From NCBI RefSeq assembly GCF_003027925.1, contig NZ_PYPS01000002.1, positions 62,001 through 126,000 on the forward strand: a DNA stretch of 64,000 bases. Direction: 5' to 3'. Shown one piece after another: positions 61,905-64,000 of the stretch (within the stretch, counting starts at the first letter, position 1; every line of letters begins with the position of its first letter). A model generated the notes under the pieces. That model ran no database searches, was not told the DNA's origin, and worked only from the letters and a program-made list of their open reading frames with translations. A program made the position numbers and the translations under genes. Source of the DNA: Micromonospora sp. RP3T. Its GTDB lineage: Bacteria; Actinomycetota; Actinomycetes; Mycobacteriales; Micromonosporaceae.

Positions 61905-61939
61905 AAGGAAAACGGGACCGTGGTCATCGACCACGGTCC
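61905..61939 (-). terminator. rho-independent terminator of the DUF1702 gene
   Basis: Perfect 10-bp arms GGACCGTGGT (61915-61924) and ACCACGGTCC (61930-61939) with a 5-nt loop. Read leftwards, the hairpin is followed by CGTTTTCCTT, a genuine T-rich tract, which fixes the direction. A second, 9-of-10-bp hairpin (61953-61980) lies between it and the stop codon at 61995. Confidence 0.82.
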
Positions 61940-61994
61940 GGTGACGTACCGGCCGGCCGGCTGAGCGAACAGCCGACCGGCTCGCTGGGGCCGG

Positions 61995-62960
61995 TCAGGC
62001 GTCGTCGAAGTGCGAGCGAATCCGCCGCCGCCACAACTCGTACGCGGGCTCGGCTGACGCGGAGGTCACGGCGGTGTCGTCGGCGAGGGCGACCGCCTTG
62101 TCGACGGACAGGCCGGTGAGGGCCTGACAGGCGGCGGCGGTGAAGTCCGGCACCAGGCCGGCGTAGGACCGCGCCTTCACCGCGAAGACCGTGCCGAGGG
62201 CCAGTTGCCCCCGATCGTCACCGGCGGCCCGCCGCAGCGTACCCAGGGCGTCGGCGTCGCTTCCGCCGGCGAAGGTCGCGGCCAGCCCCACGCCGCTCCA
62301 GAGGTCGGGCCGGCGATGTTCGGCGAACCGTCCGACCGCGGCGGCGACGTCGGGCGCGTGGCCGCCGCCGATGAACCACAGGGCCCGGCCGATGCCCTGA
62401 TCGATCGCGCGGAGGAAGTAGTCGGGGGCGCCGTCCCATCCGTACGCCGCAGGGATCTTCTGCTCGTCGACCCAGCGCCTGGTCTGGAAATATGCGCGGT
62501 CGAAGCCGTAGCCGTCCACTGCCAGCCAGCTCATCGTCGGGTGATAGGGGTCGCCGCTCAGGTCGGGGACCACCTTTCGCCATAGCGGCCGGGGCAGCCG
62601 GGCCATGGCGAAGCCGATGCCGATATAGGCGAGGAAGATGTGCCGCCGGCCCGGTCCGAGCAGCAGATCGCGGGTCCGGTGACCGCCGCCCATCGCGTCG
62701 AGGACGGTGGCCGCCATGGTCGCCCCCTCGTACGCGAAGCCGCGCATCTCCGCGTCCACCAGGTCGAGCCGGCGCTCGACCTCCCACTGGTCGCGGGCGT
62801 CGATTCCCCACTCGAACCCGCAGATGACCGCCTGGGGCACGGCCTCCAGACGGCGTGCGGCCGGGGTCGGCCGGGACGGGAAGCCTCGTTTGGCGAAGGT
62901 CACGTCGATGAGCTGGGGCGAGAGCACGAGCCTGCGCACCGAACCGAGGACAGTTGGCAT
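61995..62960 (-). CDS. DUF1702-family protein
   Basis: 321 residues, no signal peptide. The sequence fits DUF1702, a family I know mainly from enediyne and other secondary-metabolite clusters: FAYEGATMAATVLDAM, RHIFLAYIGIGFAMARL, FIGGGHAPDVAAAVGRF and LWSGVGLAATFAGG are its recurrent Gly-rich landmarks. The biochemical role is unknown. AAGGTGG precedes ATG 62960. It follows the P450 gene by 81 bp on the same strand and ends at a T-tailed terminator, so the two form an operon that continues beyond the window. Confidence 0.78.
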   Translation of the reverse strand: MPTVLGSVRRLVLSPQLIDVTFAKRGFPSRPTPAARRLEAVPQAVICGFEWGIDARDQWEVERRLDLVDAEMRGFAYEGATMAATVLDAMGGGHRTRDLLLGPGRRHIFLAYIGIGFAMARLPRPLWRKVVPDLSGDPYHPTMSWLAVDGYGFDRAYFQTRRWVDEQKIPAAYGWDGAPDYFLRAIDQGIGRALWFIGGGHAPDVAAAVGRFAEHRRPDLWSGVGLAATFAGGSDADALGTLRRAAGDDRGQLALGTVFAVKARSYAGLVPDFTAAACQALTGLSVDKAVALADDTAVTSASAEPAYELWRRRIRSHFDDA

Positions 62961-63041
62961 GGGCCCACCTTCTGGGTCGTTGTCGGGCGGTCACTTGTCA
63001 TCAGCCTGCGCGTTCGGGCTGAACCGGCTCGCGGCCGGCGC

Positions 63042-64000
63042 TCAGACCGGGAGCACCCGCAGCGGCAGGCCGCCGCGGACCCGGAGCGACAGCATGGCCT
63101 CCGGCTGCGGCGCGGCCGACCCCGGGAGCTCGAACCGGAAGCGGCGCGCGACCATGGCCGCGACGAGGATCGCCTCCAGCAGGCCGAGATGGCTTCCGAC
63201 GCAGACCCGCGGGCCCGCCCCGAACGGAATGTAGGCGAACCGGTGCGCGACCGGCGGGGCGTCGGGCGCGAACCGCTCCGGCCGGAACTGATCCGGGTCG
63301 TCCCAGAAGCCGGGGTGCCGGTGCAGCGTATAAGGGCAGATCATGACGTCTGCGCCGGCCGGGATCGGGTAACCGCCGATCTCGTCGGCGGCCACCGCCC
63401 GGCGCGGCAGTCCCCACACCGCCGGGTAGAGCCGCATCGTCTCCTGGATGACCATCGTGGTGTACGGCAGGCGGTTCAGGTCGGCGAACCCGGGCGTGCG
63501 GTCGCCGAGCACCTCGATCGCCTCGGTGCGCACCCGCTCGGCTGCTTCCGGATGGCTGCTGAGCAGGTACCAGGCCCAGGAGAGCGTGCTCGCCGTGGTC
63601 TCGTGCCCGGCCAGGAGCATCGTGACGATCTGGTCGCGCAGTCCTCGCCAGCGGAGGTCGGTATCCCGCTCGCCCCCGGCCACGCGCAGCAGGACCGACA
63701 TCAGGTCGGACCCGTCCGTGCCGGAACCGGGCGCGCGGGTGCTGACGATCGTGCGCACCGCCTCCTCGATCCGGCGGCGGGCGGCCCGGAAGCGGCGGTG
63801 CCGCGGCAACGGCAACCACAGCGGAAGCACGCCCAGCGTGACCATCTCGAACATGGCCTGGTCCTGTGCGGCCTCGAAGGCCGGCCCGAGGAAGCTCAGC
63901 GGACTCAGGTCGACGTCGAGCAGGGTCCGGCCGAGCACGTCCATCGTGAGCGCCGTCATCTCCTCGGACAGGTCGACGACGTCGCCGGTCCGGGCGTGCA
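63042..64000 (-). CDS. cytochrome P450, N-terminus beyond the right edge
   Basis: About 319 C-terminal residues are present; the frame stays open to base 64000. I-helix LLAGHETTAS, K-helix ExxR in IQETMRLYP, PERF region QFRPERFAP, and haem loop FGAGPRVCVG with the Cys ligand are all intact. The YTLHRHPGFWDDPDQF pattern is of the CYP4/CYP102-like bacterial class that acts on fatty or terpenoid chains more often than of the glycopeptide OxyA-C class. It is paired with DUF1702. Substrate unknown. Confidence 0.93.
   Translation of the reverse strand, partial: HARTGDVVDLSEEMTALTMDVLGRTLLDVDLSPLSFLGPAFEAAQDQAMFEMVTLGVLPLWLPLPRHRRFRAARRRIEEAVRTIVSTRAPGSGTDGSDLMSVLLRVAGGERDTDLRWRGLRDQIVTMLLAGHETTASTLSWAWYLLSSHPEAAERVRTEAIEVLGDRTPGFADLNRLPYTTMVIQETMRLYPAVWGLPRRAVAADEIGGYPIPAGADVMICPYTLHRHPGFWDDPDQFRPERFAPDAPPVAHRFAYIPFGAGPRVCVGSHLGLLEAILVAAMVARRFRFELPGSAAPQPEAMLSLRVRGGLPLRVLPV

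Overview
The window is very GC-rich, with dense overlapping reading frames, GTG starts and 4-bp ATGA/GTGA gene junctions. With LAL- and SARP-type regulators, NarL-type two-component systems, F420-type enzymes and secondary-metabolite genes, it looks like a filamentous actinomycete chromosome. Micromonosporaceae is my best guess, by inference only. No rRNA, tRNA or CRISPR array was seen.

Region 1 (1-6.9 kb) is mostly housekeeping. It holds the start of an ABC exporter ATPase running off the left edge, a divergent DesK/NarL-type two-component system, a secreted lectin/GH128 glucanase and a full-length bifunctional AdhE.

Region 2 (6.9-18.4 kb) is a compact locus that looks like an undescribed RiPP system. 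It has a 26-residue peptide (7686-7766) ending in a Cys-rich tail, with a strong ribosome site and an attenuator-like hairpin right behind it. Next comes a PqqD-like/M50 membrane peptidase fusion, a TPR protein and a flavin reductase. A divergent HFCD-type flavoprotein lacks the usual catalytic His, and a large LuxR (LAL) regulator faces the operon. mtnA and an aldolase-SDR fusion follow, forming a likely 5-deoxypentose salvage pair.

Region 3 (18.4-35.4 kb) is mixed. It has a second two-component system, a 1049-residue secreted protein of unknown function, and a 53-residue peptide overlapping a JmjC-like hydroxylase gene (a second RiPP-like candidate). A FOXRED2-like flavin enzyme, a nitroreductase, and an AhpD / M20 peptidase / GCS2 ligase group come next. 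A decayed ketosynthase-HAD-aldo/keto reductase operon with two single-base frameshifts follows, then an ECF sigma factor beside a RibD-C protein.

Region 4 (35.6-64 kb, continuing past the right edge) is a biosynthetic cluster built around 3,5-dihydroxyphenylacetyl-CoA. DpgD is coupled to a Tat-exported bicovalent-FAD oxidase at 35.6-38 kb, and DpgA/DpgB lie 22 kb away at 59.5-61.3 kb. DpgC, an aminotransferase and any NRPS adenylation domain are absent. In between are a methyltransferase, acetyl-CoA synthetase, acyltransferase-3, a carrier-condensation protein, an F420-type oxidoreductase, two paralogous MFS exporters, a secreted peptidase, a SARP and an HxlR regulator, a free carrier protein, a free condensation enzyme and a group D flavin monooxygenase. 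A DUF1702 protein and a P450 close the window. The cluster also holds relics: a decayed solute-binding protein, a duplicated 5' end of the acetyl-CoA synthetase gene, and a broken IS3-type transposase. Many transcription units end in perfect inverted repeats, which help define operons.
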